From: Candidatus Hodarchaeota archaeon
GTDB lineage: Archaea > Asgardarchaeota > Heimdallarchaeia > Hodarchaeales > Hodarchaeaceae
DNA: 6,829 nucleotides
Direction of reading: 5' to 3'
Assembly (NCBI GenBank): GCA_016840305.1
Contig: JAEOSP010000441.1
Span: 1-6,829 of the forward strand
Shown in pieces: positions 6,071 to 6,829 of the stretch (position 1 is the stretch's first letter; each line of letters starts with the position of its first letter). The position numbers and the translations under genes were made by a program. The notes under the pieces were generated by a model that did not search any database, had not been told where the DNA came from, and worked only from the letters and a program-made list of their open reading frames with translations.

Positions 6071-6331
6071 TTACTCAATAATACCATTTCCGAAAAATTG
6101 TGGAAGAAACGTTTTGAACTCGTCTATATATGCAGTAGCTAATTTTTCAGCCAAATCCAAATCATTTACCATTGGATCTAATGTAAATGCTTGAATAATT
6201 GCCTCAGGATCACCTTTAACTGATCCATTGGTAATTAACTTCGCAATCAAAACTTCACGGTTACAAATTGCAGCGATTGCTTCTGGTAACTAACCAATGT
6301 GAATCCCTTTTCTATATCTTTTTAGACTTGC
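6071..6331 (-). pseudogene. 3' remnant of a glycoside hydrolase family 4 (alpha-galactosidase/glucosidase-like) gene
   Basis: On the minus strand 72 uninterrupted codons (6289 down to TAA at 6071-6073) read as the C-terminus of a GH4 enzyme: LPEAIAAICNREVLIAKL, then GDPEAIIQAFTLDPMVNDLD and an end near FKTFLPQFFGN. GH4 proteins are NAD- and Mn-dependent glycosidases of about 430-480 residues, and this 'LPE..AA.(C/L)NR' to 'LPQF' stretch is their usual ending. The frame continues upstream past an in-frame TAG (6290-6292, where Glu or Asp would be expected) as KGIHIG, then meets a TGA at 6332-6334, beyond which I see no homology. The catalytic and NAD-binding parts are missing, so it is a dead fragment. 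It was probably cut off when the neighbouring DNA was rearranged or the conjugation cluster arrived. Confidence 0.65.
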
Positions 6332-6348
6332 TCAATGCACCAATCAGT

Positions 6349-6385
6349 AAAAAAGCGGATTTTTTGGGCTATTAGAGGCTTTTTT
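6349..6385. terminator. Inverted repeat with T-runs between convergent units
   Basis: AAAAAAGC at 6349-6356 pairs perfectly with GCTTTTTT at 6378-6385 across a 21-base loop, which itself contains six T (6360-6365). On the plus strand this is the first set of T6 runs after the conjugation operon. On the minus strand the A-runs give T6 tracts after the rhodanese gene. It is therefore a plausible shared terminator, though most of the stem is A-T. Confidence 0.4.
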
Positions 6386-6439
6386 AGAGGTCGGGGCATG
6401 TTTAACCTATAAAATAAATATTAGTGACTGATTTGATTT

Positions 6440-6829
6440 TCAGTCCTTTGGTTTTTTTTTACTTATGAAAATAACGCCAATTATGATTGTAACCAACCCT
6501 AGAGTACAAATGATTGTAAGCATAAGGATTAGGGTTGTTAAATCTATATTTGGATCAGAATTTGACCTCTCATAGGGAAAATTTGCATCTAGCCAAGCTG
6601 AAAAACCATCCAACATATTAAATATTGTTGTATAGTTCAAATCAATCAGAGTAGCTGAAGCAATTTCTGAACGTCTTCCAGATCGACAGTATACAAGTAT
6701 GGGCTGTGTTTTATTATCAGGAAGTTCATCTTGTCGTGATAGTATGTCTGTATACGGCAATAAGTAAGAATTTTTAATATGACCGACAGAATACTCCTCC
6801 TCTGTTCTTACATCCAAAATAAATAAACT
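6440..6829 (-). CDS. Membrane-anchored rhodanese-domain protein (N-terminus beyond window edge)
   Basis: The frame is open to the window edge and ends at TGA 6440-6442, leaving 129 visible residues. They begin SLFILDVRTEEEYSVGHI, the classic LDVR...E...GHI opening of a rhodanese domain. The active-site loop is YCRSGRRS, with the sulfur-carrying Cys encoded at 6686-6688; the domain closes with the usual LDGFSAWLDANFPY segment. A single hydrophobic helix of about 27 residues follows (starting LTTLILMLTIICTL) and then a basic tail, KKKPKD. By the positive-inside rule the tail is cytosolic and the rhodanese domain faces outside, which would require an N-terminal signal or another membrane segment in the missing part. 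Rhodanese domains move sulfane sulfur from donors such as thiosulfate or persulfides. An in-frame TTG at 6817 is unlikely to be the start because the domain's first strand lies before it. Confidence 0.85.
   Translation of the reverse strand, partial: SLFILDVRTEEEYSVGHIKNSYLLPYTDILSRQDELPDNKTQPILVYCRSGRRSEIASATLIDLNYTTIFNMLDGFSAWLDANFPYERSNSDPNIDLTTLILMLTIICTLGLVTIIIGVIFISKKKPKD

Noticed and set aside
5930..6142. Plus-strand 70-codon frame at the end of the second E2
   Set aside because: It overlaps the conserved E2 active-site region in another frame and runs antisense into the GH4 remnant.
6451..6460. Run of ten T as a terminator
   Set aside because: It encodes the KKK tail of the rhodanese protein on the minus strand, so it is explained as coding sequence.

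Overview
The window is AT-rich (low-GC by eye) and most likely archaeal, probably from an Asgard archaeon (Heimdallarchaeia-like). The reasons are two longin/roadblock-like proteins of a kind that is expanded in Asgard genomes, A/T-rich TATA-like elements close to start codons, few Shine-Dalgarno sites, and poly-T tracts between genes. The assignment is an inference; there is no rRNA or marker gene here.

Layout. Positions 1-288 hold the 3' end of an unrecognised gene (+). A T7/A6 tract separates it from a minus-strand pair: a large longin-like protein (343-1170) and a class I SAM methyltransferase (1288-1902). A roughly 340-base divergent intergenic region follows, then a small longin-domain protein (2244-2648, +). 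After a 180-base regulatory-looking gap with nested inverted repeats and a TATA-like element comes the centre of the window, a tightly packed plus-strand cluster (about 2844-6062). It contains a 33-residue charged mini-ORF, a JAB/MPN (JAMM) metalloprotease fused to a C-terminal RWD/E2-fold-like domain, a ThiF/E1-like adenylyltransferase with an N-terminal domain that looks like a metal-dead JAB, and two tandem paralogous E2-like (UBC-fold) proteins. Immediately after the second E2 is the decayed 3' end of a minus-strand glycoside hydrolase family 4 gene (6071 to about 6331). Next come an inverted repeat with T-runs that could terminate transcription from both sides, and a truncated membrane-anchored rhodanese gene (6440-6829, minus).

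How it works together. The JAB, E1 and two E2 proteins form a self-contained ubiquitin-like conjugation and deconjugation module. It resembles the bacterial E1-E2-JAB modules (CBASS Cap2/Cap3, Bil and related operons) more than the eukaryote-like ubiquitin system reported from some Asgard archaea. Unusual points are the duplicated E2, the RWD-like tail on the protease, the pseudo-JAB domain on the E1, the lack of a free candidate catalytic cysteine in the E1, and the absence of any recognisable beta-grasp modifier. The only extra product in the cluster is the charged mini-protein. The module sits next to gene debris, which fits an accessory, possibly defence-related, locus. Its function cannot be read from the sequence.
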